From positions 440,589 through 504,588 of the forward strand of contig NTMA01000017.1 of the NCBI GenBank assembly GCA_002917075.1: a stretch of 64,000 nt of DNA. Reading direction: 5' to 3'. Below the pieces are notes generated by a model. It ran no database searches, was not told the origin of the DNA, and was given only the letters and a program-made list of their open reading frames with translations. Every line of letters begins with the position of its first letter. Positions within the stretch are counted from its first letter, which is position 1. This document shows, piece by piece, positions 36,367 to 48,259 of the stretch. The DNA comes from Hawksworthiomyces lignivorus (Eukaryota > Ascomycota > Sordariomycetes > Ophiostomatales > Ophiostomataceae). The position numbers and the translations under genes were made by a program.

Positions 36367-38222
36367 TGTCAAAGCAACGTGGGTGGTTGAGGACCTAGGA
36401 TCTTCTGGGCGGCTTGTAAAACCAGGAGGTAGATTGAAAGATACCGTCCGAGTTCACAGGAGAGGAAGGAAAAGTTGCGGGCGTATCCGTATGAGCAAGG
36501 TAAAAAGAGATGAGAATGAATAATAAGGTGAACGCTTAGTTAGTCAATGCGAGATCCTGCACACCAGCTGCAAGTTGATCACATTAGAGAACCAAGGCTA
36601 GAAACAATATGACATGGGTGACGTCTCGACTTATATATGCATTTGAATATCCTCATAAGCATGTACGTATATGAAGAGGGAAAAGTACCTCTGAAGAAGA
36701 GACTACAAATAAACAGTATCAAAGAGGAATTCACAGTTATGTACAAACATCAGAAAATAATAAAAGCACACCCCCCAGCAGAACCACCTCGTCATACGTA
36801 CACCGAATCCAGGACCAAGAGATCAAACAAGAGGACTGTATGTGGCTAGGGTAGCTGCTCTTAAAAGGCTTGTTAAATGTTACCCAACCCATGAATGAAT
36901 CGAGATGGTAGTCTTCTGCGCGACAGTTCTCTTTGACTTCAACAAACATCCGCAAGTGGCTCATCAAGATAGAGTAGATACTCTAGAAAATAAGAGAGCG
37001 TCATCTGTGGCGATTCACCAAAATAATAATAATAATAATAAAAGAAAAGAAAAAGAAAACGGGCTCTTCTAGGAAAGCACATCATTCCAATAAGGTTAGA
37101 CGAGAGCTAACGGGAGAAAGAATGCTCGGTCCAGGGAGTCAGAAAGGGATAATACCATGCTACTGGTAGCGAGAGATGGACATGAGAGATTGGAAATGAT
37201 TACGGCAGATCAACGACATTGTGTACTTGTTTTCTTTTCTCTTTGTCGCAGGTAAAAAGGTTGCGGGAGCCCTCTTTGCAATCTTTCAGCTCACCTTTAC
37301 TACTGTCCCCTAGTAAATATAACGTGTAATAAAAACTAGAGAAAGAAAGGGTAGACCATGGTGGGGGAGGTTAGCATGGGGAAGAACGCGATCATGAGAG
37401 CTCATGAAGCGGAAGAAAGTTGGACAGTACAGATTTCAAGATCTCATGGCACAATCTAAATCTTTGAGTCAAAGTTTCAGAGATGGTGTTAGATCAGCCG
37501 AAAACTGGAAGGCAGTCAAGTATGTCTTTTAAAGGCACATCTATACGTTTCATGGAAGCGAGAAGGCAGGAGGTATTAGAAGAAATAGCTATGTAAGTCG
37601 GTGCGACTTCTACGGCCGAGATGCAGCTTAAGCGAACGAGGCTAACAGAGCTGCAGCTGTAACGCGCCTGGAGCAATAAAAAAATAAATATCGGACGAAA
37701 GTGACCAGAGACAGCCCGATCTAAAGAGACAAATATGGCACAGTGGCGTCAATGGGTAGAAGTGACCGCAGGCAAATTAAAGCGATACCGAGTAGACGGC
37801 AAACTACAGCGGAGCTAAAGACGGGACGGCGGGAGGGAGGCATGCAGAAGCGACATAAAAACTGAGCTTGGCTTAAAGGCTAGATACGGTTGGGTACCGG
37901 ATAATCAAGCTAGCTTAGAGGAATGAAAAGAGAAAAGAAAAGAAAAAAAGGAGAAAGAAAGAAAAAGGAAAGACGGGAAAAAAAAAAAAAAAAAAAAAAA
38001 AAAGCAACAAGGGAAATTACTAGGTAGATTCGTACGAGGTGGGGGAGAGTGGGTGAGAGAAGGGGGTATCATTACGAGTACGGGAGTACGTACAGTGGCA
38101 TTTCACGACCAAGACAGGAATTGACCATTAGCTGTGACTGGTGGGCTCCCTGGGCAAGAAAGGATAGGCTCAGGACAAAAAGAAGATCGCATGTGCTGTG
38201 CTCATATACCGTTCTTCGCGGC
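36367..38222. other. Intergenic region upstream of the PARG-like gene
   Basis: About 1.85 kb. The first few hundred bases should hold the promoter of the PARG-like gene. An AAT trinucleotide run lies at about 37,021-37,041 and a run of 26 A at 37,978-38,003 within a purine-rich block. No gene was recognised. Confidence 0.5.
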
Positions 38223-38707
38223 TTATTCGCTGCTGTGAATGAGAAAGTAGCCTATGGCGCCAGCCTGCAAGAGCTAAGCTGAGGATCGAGGAAGGGGGGG
38301 GGTCTCTATTTGAAAACAGAATCGTTGGAGAAAGAATGAGGATGGCTACCTGAGCTGAAGAGCTTTGCTTCGAGAAAGCATACATGTAGGAAGACCTACG
38401 TATTTGCAAAGCAAGATCCGGCAGGCCCATACGCGTCAGTTGCCCCAAGTCATCAAGCGCGGCGCTTCTTCTCGGAGCATCGTTGCCGGACCAATCCCAC
38501 ACCAGCGAATCTAGAATGGATGGAGACTAACCCAGTTCAATATGGGTCACAGCTGCTGAAAAATGGCAGCTTTTCTTTTTATTTTCGGCCTTTTCAAGGA
38601 GTATTGGCTTTCAAGAGGGATAATCTCGGCCGAGTCATCTACTGCGGAGAACGCCAACAAAGAAAGACGTGTGCGTAGAATTGAGTCTGAGGCGCTTATC
38701 ACTTACA
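38223..38707 (-). CDS. Possible small multi-exon gene (incomplete 5' end)
   Basis: Three minus-strand segments join in frame: one ending at 38,707 with a GTAAGT donor, 38,350-38,526, and 38,223-38,264. The middle exon is 59 codons, phase 0 on both sides, with coding-like content (SPSILDSLVWDWSGNDAPRR, then LDDLGQLTRMGLPDLALQIR). The last exon adds AGAIGYFLIHSSE and a stop. The upstream segment reads TNVSRPAALPHDHQDNPG and stays open upstream to about 38,860, but has no in-frame ATG, so the true first exon is missing. I do not recognise a family. It might be a small mitochondrial or membrane protein, or a chance set of open frames. Confidence 0.35.
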
Positions 38708-38870
38708 CCGGGATTGTCTTGATGGTCGTGAGGTAGTGCTGCCGGCCTAGACACATTGGTGAACGGAATATTTGAGGGAGGGAGGGAGGTGGGAGAGATT
38801 CCGAGACTCCGAGGGAGGCCTATTTGTGGCCGCAACAAAGTATTAGAAACATATGAAAACAAACCTGGGC

Positions 38871-39510
38871 ATACGTGAGCGTCCGCTCAAAAGGGCAGAG
38901 GGTGAAGAAGATTTGGCCTCATTTTCATCAAAGCACTATGTACGAGTCTCCATTGTCGAAATCGAAAGGGGCGATGCGAGGAGGCTCGATTTGCAGGTCG
39001 TCGAAGACAATCGCGGATCGAGAACTTAAGACTACGTACAGCATATCCAGGGGAGCATCACAGCCCGATTCCGCCAGGCTCGGATTCCCAAGACGTCAAC
39101 CACTTAGCACATGCAATACCATTCGCGGACGTACGATGCAGATCCCCCTTACATAACTCAACGATGTTGCCCAATTGAAAGAGAAGCACGCCGGGTAAAT
39201 TTCTATGGCGGGCCGCCGCCCTTCCCTTTTCCTAGAGCCCCACATTAGTGCCGCCACGGCGGGTCTATCCAGTAGACAGCTTGGTAACTCCCTCGGTGAG
39301 GGCGGGGAAAAGCGGCAGAATAGATTTGGATTTCAAGGAGCCAACGAAGAGCTACCTGGTCGTTCGACTACGCCTGTGAATCATCCGCAGCCTTTTGCTG
39401 TCCGTAATTTTAGTCGCTACAACTTGCTTCTTGCTAGGAATAACGCGTCAAAGGAGATCCAAGTGGCTCACGTTGCCCTGCGCTCTCTGTTGCTCCTCAG
39501 AAGCTGCAGG
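38871..39510. other. Spacer upstream of the mitochondrial AsnRS gene
   Basis: About 640 bases. An in-frame ATG at 39,205 lies upstream of the chosen AsnRS start, so part of this could be leader or extra N-terminus. No other gene seen. Confidence 0.45.
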
Positions 39511-41516
39511 ATGAGGGCACGCCTCCCCCCCGCGCTGCGAGCCCCTTCGCCAGTTTCGCCGTCTCTTTCTTGCTCGCTATGGTCAGAACCCCTTCTTACA
39601 AGTAGGAGACGGAGGAGATGTATCGATAGGCATCCTCCTTTCCCGTCTGCGTGCCTATTTTCGCAGCAACGTGCTTTGCAAAAACCAAGTTCAGATTCTC
39701 ATAGCCAGACGAGGCGTCATCAACCCAAATCTGTGGCCGGTTTCCTCGCATGGAAGTCGGCAGACTCGGTCTCCGATGTCTTCGTGCATGGATATGTCCG
39801 GTCCGTGAGGTCGATGAAGAAGTATTCGTTCGTAACAATAGGGGACGGATCTTCTCTGGCTCCTCTCCAGGCCGTCATCCCTGCAAATATTGCTGAAGGG
39901 TGGGCTTGACCATTTATTGCTTTTTTTTTTTTTTTCATTTCACTTTCCTGCGTGTCTCGAACTGCGGCACCTCCCTTTTGCAGGATCATTCTCTCTAACT
40001 AATTGGATATCTTTGTATCCTCCTCTTTGTTTTAGACTAAGCAATGGAGCAGCCGTCCGTCTCAAGGGCTCATGGACCCCTTCGCCTGGTGCAGGCCAGA
40101 GCCACGAACTGCACGTACAAGAGGTCGAGGTCTTGGGACCGTCGGATGCAAAGGTAGACTGTCTACTTGACGAAAGCATCGCGGAGGAATTTTGGTTCAC
40201 TAACATTTTTTTTTTTCTAAAAAAAACCTCAGACATTCCCAATCCAGAAGAAATACCAGACTCCTGAATATCTGCGCACCCTGCCACACTTACGATCGCG
40301 CATACCCTTCAACGCTGCCTTGCTGCGGTTTCGCTCCGACGTGGTCGCATCTCTCAACCGATTCTTCGCCAGTCGCGACTTTGTGCAGACGCATCCTCCC
40401 CTGATCACGTCATCCGACTGCGAGGGTGCAGGAGAAGTATTTTCCGTTGCCACGGCGAGCAGCAGCAGCAGCAGCGGCGGCGGCAACCAGGTGCCGTCGG
40501 GCGGTCCTGCAGGCCAATCCGAGGACGGAAATGCTTCTAAGACAAGCAGTGCAGAAGTACCCTTCTTTCGCTCGCCAAAGTACCTGACGGTGTCCACCCA
40601 GCTGCATCTCGAGGCCCTCGCGCAGTCCGTCGGCAGCGTGTGGACGCTGTCCCCGACGTTTCGCGCCGAGGAGAGCGACACGCCCAGGCACCTGAGCGAG
40701 TTCTACATGCTCGAGGCCGAGGTGTGCTTCGTGGACGCGCTGGCGGGCGTCATGGACCTGCTGGAGGACATGCTGCGCGCCGTCGCCGCCGACGGCCGCG
40801 GCAGCCGTGTCTACGGCGAGCTCCTCGCGCGGCCCAAGGACCGCGCCGGCCACAACCTGGACGACCCGCAGACCGTCGAGGCGCGCTGGCAGGGCCTCCT
40901 GCAGCAGGCGCGCTGGCCGCGCATCACCTACACGGAGGCCATCGACATCCTTGCGGCCGCGCCCGTCGCGTTCGAGTACAGGCCCGTCTGGGGCGCCGGC
41001 CTGCAGACGGAGCACGAAAAGTACCTGGCCACCGCCGTGGGCGGCGGCAGGTCCCCCGTCTTTGTGACCCACTACCCGCGCGACATCAAGGCCTTTTACA
41101 TGCTGCCGAGCGAGACGACGCGCGGCGGCAGCGAGGGAGAGACGGTCGACTGCTTCGACCTGCTCGTGCCCGAGTTCTGCGAGATCGCCGGCGGCTCCAT
41201 GCGCGAGCACCGGCTCGCACAGCTCCTGAGCACCATGCAAGCGAGGGAACTGTCGGTAGCCGCGCCGGGCGCTGCCGGAGAAGCGGCAGCTGCGTCGCCT
41301 TCTCTCTCTTCTTTGCCTGCAGACCAGCAGGCCGGTACCAGTAGCGGCGGCGCTGGCGGCGACCTTGATTGGTATGTCGACCTCCGCCGCTGGGGCTGTC
41401 CTCCTCATGGCGGTTTTGGCTTGGGCCTCGACCGCCTGCTCTGCTACCTGTCCGGCGTGCAGACCATACGCGACATGGTCGCGTTTCCACGGTGGTATGG
41501 CCGGTGCGACTGCTGA
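39511..41516 (+). CDS. SLM5: Asparaginyl-tRNA synthetase, mitochondrial type
   Basis: Three exons: 39511-39899, 40036-40153 and 40233-41516. They total 1,791 nt (596 residues) and all phases agree. The N-terminus MRARLPPALRAPSPVSPSLS and following Arg-rich stretch have mitochondrial presequence character. Next is the OB-fold anticodon-binding domain (VFVHGYVRSVRSMKKYSFVTIGDG, then GLSNGAAVRLKGSW). The class II catalytic core follows: VQTHPPLITSSDCEGAGEVF, motif 2 FRAE from residue 312 with ESDTPRHLSEFYMLEAE, and motif 3 GFGLGLDRLL at 563-572. The enzyme charges mitochondrial tRNA-Asn. Two low-complexity insertions are unusual: one Ser/Gly-rich after GEVFSVATA and one Ala/Ser-rich before LDWYVDLRRWG. 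An upstream in-frame ATG at 39,205 would add 102 residues without targeting character. Confidence 0.9.
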
Positions 41517-44500
41517 GCTACGCATAAAATCTAACAAAGCAGCTCGGGCCCGCGGTGTGCTGTTCGCGGCTCTTTCTGGGCGGGAGAGACGGACAATGCA
41601 TGCGGGCGGAAGCGAAATCTGTCGCTATTATGTGCGACGTATGGCTCTCTTGGAAATGGCGTACAGGAGTCCTCGCATCTGTAACAAATGCAAATCACCA
41701 AAGTACATCGCCTGAAAGCGTTTGCATCATGGAATACATGTATTAATAGAATATGGAAAGATCAAGAAATATTTCAAAGACGTTCGTTCAGCTCATTTCT
41801 ATCTCCTAGCTTTGTTGCACGGTGTCACGCTGTTGCACAGCAGTCTTCTCTTGTATAGGTGTTACTCTCCTGCCGTTGCACAGCGCCTACTTGCTATAGT
41901 TGTCATGTGTTTGGCAGCACCTCATATTTTCTGTTGCCTTGTAGCTGGACAAAGTGGATAGCAAACATATAACACTGCCTAGCTTGCCTTTAAAGAGAAT
42001 ACGTCACCGTAGGACATTTCATCTTTCTCGGTAACCCTATCTGTCCTTAAATATTTCGACGTAGTGCTCTATCAACACTAATGTCGTGCCTCGTAGGTAC
42101 AGGACAGAATAAAAAGCCCCAAGCTTTCCTAAGAGATAGGCGAGGCTTTGTACAATAGATAGCGGCGGGAAGCCAGCTCAAGAGCCTAGCAGACAAGATA
42201 AAGCGGCCAATATATGGATGCCCAGTTTGATTTTTTGTATATATAGGAGCAAATATGGTGCCATCACTCGGCCCCCAAATAGGCTGAACGGAGTCCCATC
42301 CGGCCATTGCCGGTGTTGGGTGCGGAAAAGCGAGAGAAAAGACCGGGTAGGGGGAAGGCCCATGTACGTAAAAGAAGGTATAGATAGATAAAGAGAAATT
42401 GAGAAGTGAAGGGTGGGCAGAATTCGATTTTGTCGCTGCTCAATTATGAGTTCGCCGTGTTGTCCTTCCGTCGGTGCCGCATCGATTAGCAACGCACCAA
42501 CCTTTTTACTACCTGTGCCCCTTTGTGAATGTTAATGCTTCACCAGATTGCCACTTTGGCCAGGACCTTTTCGGAATTCTCCTGTGTTACTGTGTGATAT
42601 ATGTTGGCTATTGGGTGGTCGCTTCATTAAGCACCATGGTGCATGGAACATCTGAGATAGACGGAAAAGGACATCCTCATCACACTCACACCCATTCGGT
42701 ATTGAAAACAGAAAAAAAAATGAAAGGTATACGGAAAAGGATTGCTTGGAATGGCAAGATAAGAAGGACATGTACATTAATTGACGATTATGAAAAGAAG
42801 AACGCGTTGCCAGACAACAATATCTTCGCCCAGGATGGGCAGCACATTTAAAACAAATTAATCTAGCAGGTCATGATACCCACCCAGCGATCAGGAAAGC
42901 AGCAAGCAGAAACTAACCAGACCAGAAAGATCCATTTAGGTGTTTGCAGCCATAGAACAAGACCTGCATTCTGTTCCTTTGGCACACCTTCGTATATGAA
43001 ATAGAACTATGAAAGACAGAACGTGCTAGGCGGAAGCTCTGCGCATCTCTCTCTTTCCATACTCATATCAAATCACCACCATACGTACATAGGCCAACTA
43101 TGTGAGCTCGGTCAAGGTAAGTAGTACTGGTTAGAGGTGCTTTTGCCCGGGCTTTCGTTCTCTAGATGCATTAAAATGAGCAAAATTTAGAGAAAGATGG
43201 GAGGCGGATACCGGAAGATTAGGAATATCGTATTTGTTTCCACATCGCCGTCTCTCCCTCTGGAGTAGATGGTAGGAGGTGCAAATGTTAACGTCACTAG
43301 TTTGAGCTCAATGTCTAATTTTAGACAACAGTCTGCTCGTTCTCGTTCATGTTGATCGCTGCGTAGATGCCGCGATGACCGGAATACACTCAGAGGCAGG
43401 AGGAAAAACGTGTAAGAGCGTATTAGTTGTAGATATTAAATGAGCCATCGTACGGAGTAGAAGTTGGGCTACCAGCAAGGATTCATCTCGGAGATGCCAA
43501 GAGTCTCAATCAGAGACGGCTACCACTAACAGGGACAAGAATACTTCGTATGATGATGTCCATTTTATCACAATCATGGTGCGAGCACCGGAGTAAGCGA
43601 CTGCACTACAACATAGGCAAGCCAAGGTCGTCCTGCATCGCATCTCTGTTCAATCTTCCTTGTCCATGTAAGCATATTCGATGATTTGCCCCGGACGCGT
43701 AAGTAAAAGCGTACGTGCCGACGCCGGGGTAGATGAAGAGCCTGCAAAACTAGAGAAGCTCTCGGGGCTTCGTCATCCAATTTAACCATATCCACATTGG
43801 CAGTTAACCTGCTGCTTCGCCTCATTCTCCCCTGGATGTTGTCTCTAGTGGTCTACCCTTAATATGTATCCCTCTTTTCTACAACTTTGTCAACCATGTC
43901 TTTATATGGAACGATGCGAAGTGATGGAGTGCCGCGACAGGATATGAAGCCTGGACGCAGCCTATCAGGGAAGAACATCAATTCTGCTTGAATACATCTG
44001 GACGATATTTGAACTCATATTTGCAACCAGCCAAGCCAACACAGCTAGAAGATCGTTACAAGTCAAATGCTCTCTTTGTCCTGTTCGTTATCCTCTGCTC
44101 ATTGTGGTCTGGGGCTTTCTCTCAACAGTCCGTTGATGCCAATGCCGACGAACACGTTCTGAGGTTTGTGCTGCACAAGAAAATGAACTGTTTGTCTTTT
44201 GTGTTGCTGTTTCGGGTTTATTTGCCAAGCCGACAAGAAAATTGGCATGCATCGCAAGCAAAACGTAATGCCATCCTTGCGAAGAATCACGCGTCCTTCT
44301 TGGCGCTTGGCCTCTTCGGGGTTATTGTTTTGGCAAGCTCCAGCTCTTGGCTTCAGATAGAACTAGCAATTAGTTTTCTTGGCTTTCCTTGTGTCTCTGA
44401 AGCGAAGACACTCTTAGCCAAGCAAAGATAAACCGCTGCTTAAACACCAGACATGGAGTTTTCTTTTATTCTTTCAGCTTGTAACCCTTCATGGCTTCTG

Positions 44501-47500
44501 CGAGTCTGGCCCCTTTTCTCCGCAAAGGCTTGGCACGCCGTAAGCCAAGAGACTTGGCTTGAAGATTGTGTAGCAGCTTTTAGTTGTCTCCGCCGGCCCT
44601 CCTAATTGTCACAATCTCGTCTTGGGATACAACAGTTTTCTCGCCGACTCGGTATAGTATATTCTACACTTGAATTCGCATAATGTAGGGAAATATGGTC
44701 TCCTCACTGTGAAATGATGACAGATCTGCGTGGTGAAGTTTCCCTTTTCAGCACCCACAAACAAGAACAGTTAGAATATGCGACTTTGCCATAAGCACAA
44801 TGCCGTGCACATTACTGTCAAGGGGGTTTCCAGGTCATTGGGCATGGCTCTCGCTATCTCGGGAGCTCTATTTCGTTTTGCTTTGGAATCACCACAATAC
44901 TCCACCTGGCGCGGACGACTTACGACTAGATACACATATGTTTCACCACCCCCTACAACGCCATTGTTTCCTTGGAATACGACAGTCCAGACTCTCTCAC
45001 TGGGCTTGGCACTTTTTCTAAAACAACCACTCGCAAGCACGACATGTGAATGGTAGTAGCACCCGGATTACGGAGTCCACTGGAGGTCAAGACAAGCATC
45101 GCTTACGAAGCTAGCACTCGTAAGAGTCAGACTGTTTGATTCGGCTCGGATTTGTTTCTGTATATTAACGCCGTTGATGGAAGTGGAGCTTACAGCGAAT
45201 GCCTCGTGTTTTTATTATGGGGAAAGGGGCTGCTGTTGCTACGAGTAGTTGAGCCAGTCTCTCGTGGGTCATAGCACCTTTTCTCTCACCAATGGCCTAA
45301 TGCCGGATATATCTCGTAGAAGAGTACCCTTGTGCGGATATATTTGAGTGGGTTCTGGGACATAGTCTTATCCTTAAAATTCTTGGCAAAAAGAAAAAGC
45401 TTTTTTTTATCCCGCTACTCTATTTTCAGTATTGTGTCATGGTTCATTATCAAAGTGCATCTTTCACCAGCTAGCCTGCTTTGCCGCCGGCCCGCATATC
45501 AACTTTCTAGAAGAAGGGAATGCCTTTATCTTTCCCATTTGGAGCAAAGAAGACGAAAGGGTTTATCATAGGAAAAGGCCCTTTTCTGTGAACTAATGTA
45601 GCGGAGGTAGTAGTCATCAGCATATACAGCATCTATCGAACTTCAAGGGAAAGGTATGATGACCATAAGCACACCCCCCTTTATTTCCGCCCCCCGTTTC
45701 CCTCTGTTCAGTGGACCATGGCATTTTATTCCGGGGAACGCACGGCACGGAGGCAGACGATGGATGAACGGCATCATTTGATCATCAGCTTTTTTCTTTC
45801 TCTCGGTGTTGGCAAATAGGGATGTATATCAAATTATGCCTCTGTGGGCCCTGTTCTTGAAAAGATGCCAAAGAGACGGCGACGTCCATGGTCGAGATCG
45901 CGGATTGGACGAGGTTCATTTTTACAAACACGCTGACTCACTGCATAACAGGCCGACGAACAGACTACGCCCACGAGTGTTGCGTGCTGTGGATATTGTA
46001 TTAAGAGGCTCCCACAGCGAGCAAGAGCCTGCGGCAGCAATTGCGCCAAAGCAGAGGATGCGTGACAAGCAAACGTGCATCTTGCAGGGCTCGTGTGTTG
46101 AAGAGAAGAGTTCCAGCATTATCTGATCAAGAAGCAAGGACATGCCGCCTCCGCACTCTTGAAAGGCTCAAGAAAAGCAGCGAACCAAAAAATGGAAGAA
46201 ATAAGGAACAAACGCAGTCTTTAATTTTGTGGGGCACGAGCAGCCGAGTGCCGGTGGAGGGCTGCCACCTGTTCCCTCATGGTATTCATTAAGGTGAGGA
46301 TCATCACTATATCTCCGTTATTGCCTGACCTGATTTGTCCGCTTCTCTACTGCTTTGACGTTTTAAAGGTTTGGGGTGCCAAGTTTCCTTGGTTTGCAAT
46401 ATTTTGGCTTACCTCAGTACTTTTTCTTTAAGTCTTCTTTTCTTGCTTTTCCTCGCATGACATTCATGTTCGCCTATTCGCGCCTTTTCCATCGCGGAGT
46501 AAGCAGTATATGCACGAAGGGGGTGTAGAGGCAGAGGTCACGGATTACACGGAGCAGACATGTCTGAACCAACTACCTTACTTCCTCATATCGCGTCCGC
46601 TATTCGTTTAAGGGCAGCTCGGAACGGTCAAGACGTTGCACAAAAGTTTGTTGGGCGATTTGATCCGATTTTGCCGATCTTTGGCACCCCTGGTCTCCCT
46701 TGTGTTGCTTCTCTGCATCCTCTTTATCTCGCTAACAGGTTAGACTTGTCCAGCCACATCTTGCCGCTTTGCCTAGGGCATTTGGGGTTTGTACATACAG
46801 AATGTGTGCTCATTGTCCCAAAGCTCTCCAAAACCAACCTATCCCAAAATGAGCACTTTCATTGTATCTGTCTTCAAGAAATTGCTGCCCACCACCTCTT
46901 CCCACACAAGCAACCTCCAGCCGGCGGGAGGACCATGACCCTTGCCAGCTAATCTGGTCAGTCCCACTAAATTGAGGAGGAGGCCGCGTCAGCTCGAGAA
47001 GGTAGAGGGGGGGTGAACTAGGAGGCGAATAAAAAGTTGGTTTGGGAACAAGACGTCCCAGTGGTGCCAGTGACCTCGTGCGAGAACTCCACTATTCAAA
47101 CAAGCTGTATCACAAGGCCTTATGCTGTACATCCGGCTATTAGGTAGCTATTGTAGCGAGTAATGAGATCCTTGGGTTTAGTAGAGAAATCTCACAAAAG
47201 CCGCGGCTCTCTCTTTCTCTTCTCAAATATCATCGTCCGTGTGAGCGAGAAAATCCTCGGTGAATGGCAGACAAGACTTTTCCAAATGAAGAATTCCTCT
47301 TCACACGAAAGAAGACTACAAATACGACCATGTACTCTTTACCAAACAGGAAATAGTTGCGAAAATTTGAGGGAGAGACACGAATTTCGTCAACCAACCA
47401 AAAATTACTAAAATTGCGAAATCTCCAAAGGAAATACATTCGTTTGCTTAGGTATGGAGCTGTCTGACACCTGGGTGCATAACACGTGAAGAGATGTGCA

Positions 47501-48230
47501 AGATGCAAAGACAAAATAAGAGAACAAAAAGACTACCCTGTAAGCATAATCGTAGGAGGGTCGCAATGTGTGAGACATCTCACCAAATACAGGTACGAGA
47601 GCAAATGCACATTTCAATCGAAGCAAGGGCTCTTCGTTGAGGACAGAACAATGAACTCGCACTCCACGCAGAGATAGCGCCAAATGTAAGATCCAAAGCT
47701 ACTCCGTAGTGTCCAATAAATGACATAGAGGCAGGCCCTAACTGGAGCCCGCACAATGTGCAGGCTGCCGGGTCTCCTCCACCAACGGCTACTTCGGTGG
47801 GCTCCAGCCACTGAATTGGCTGGGGACGAATTTACACATTGTAAGATGCTGCCATTCTCGTATCTTACTGGCCTCACTCAGCTGCAAGCAAATCAATAAT
47901 TATTCAAGGCGTGGGACTTGTCCGTCTTGGCCCTTGAAAGCGTAGGCTTATACAGGGGTTTCTTTACATAACTCCTGTATTTCATGACAATCCCATGTAG
48001 ACACTGGTCAATTCTTCTTTGTACATAAACAGCGACCCTACCAATTTGTGCAAGTGGAGCCATCGTTGACGAATGTTGGCACTAACACACATACCTATCT
48101 GATTCACATACAGAGGGAAATTAACAGGCCTACGCGACTCTAGGGACGGCTTTTATTTTTTTGAACCGAAAGAATCCTCTAGAGATAGGCAGAGGCTCAA
48201 AGGAGCATCTCGATGTTTGCCGTCCTACAA

Positions 48231-48259
48231 TTTTATTTTATTTTATTTTATTTTATTTT
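48231..48259. repeat. TTTTA pentanucleotide microsatellite
   Basis: Nearly six tandem copies of TTTTA on the plus strand, ending in a T-run and TGCAG. Intergenic. Confidence 0.9.

Noticed and set aside
40410..41537. 375-codon minus-strand frame opposite AsnRS
   Set aside because: Shadow of the GC-rich AsnRS exon 3.
43988..44431. 147-codon plus-strand open frame with hydrophobic segments
   Set aside because: No family resemblance; the frame runs through the TTGGC cluster, has no neighbouring exon and no codon bias like the real genes here.
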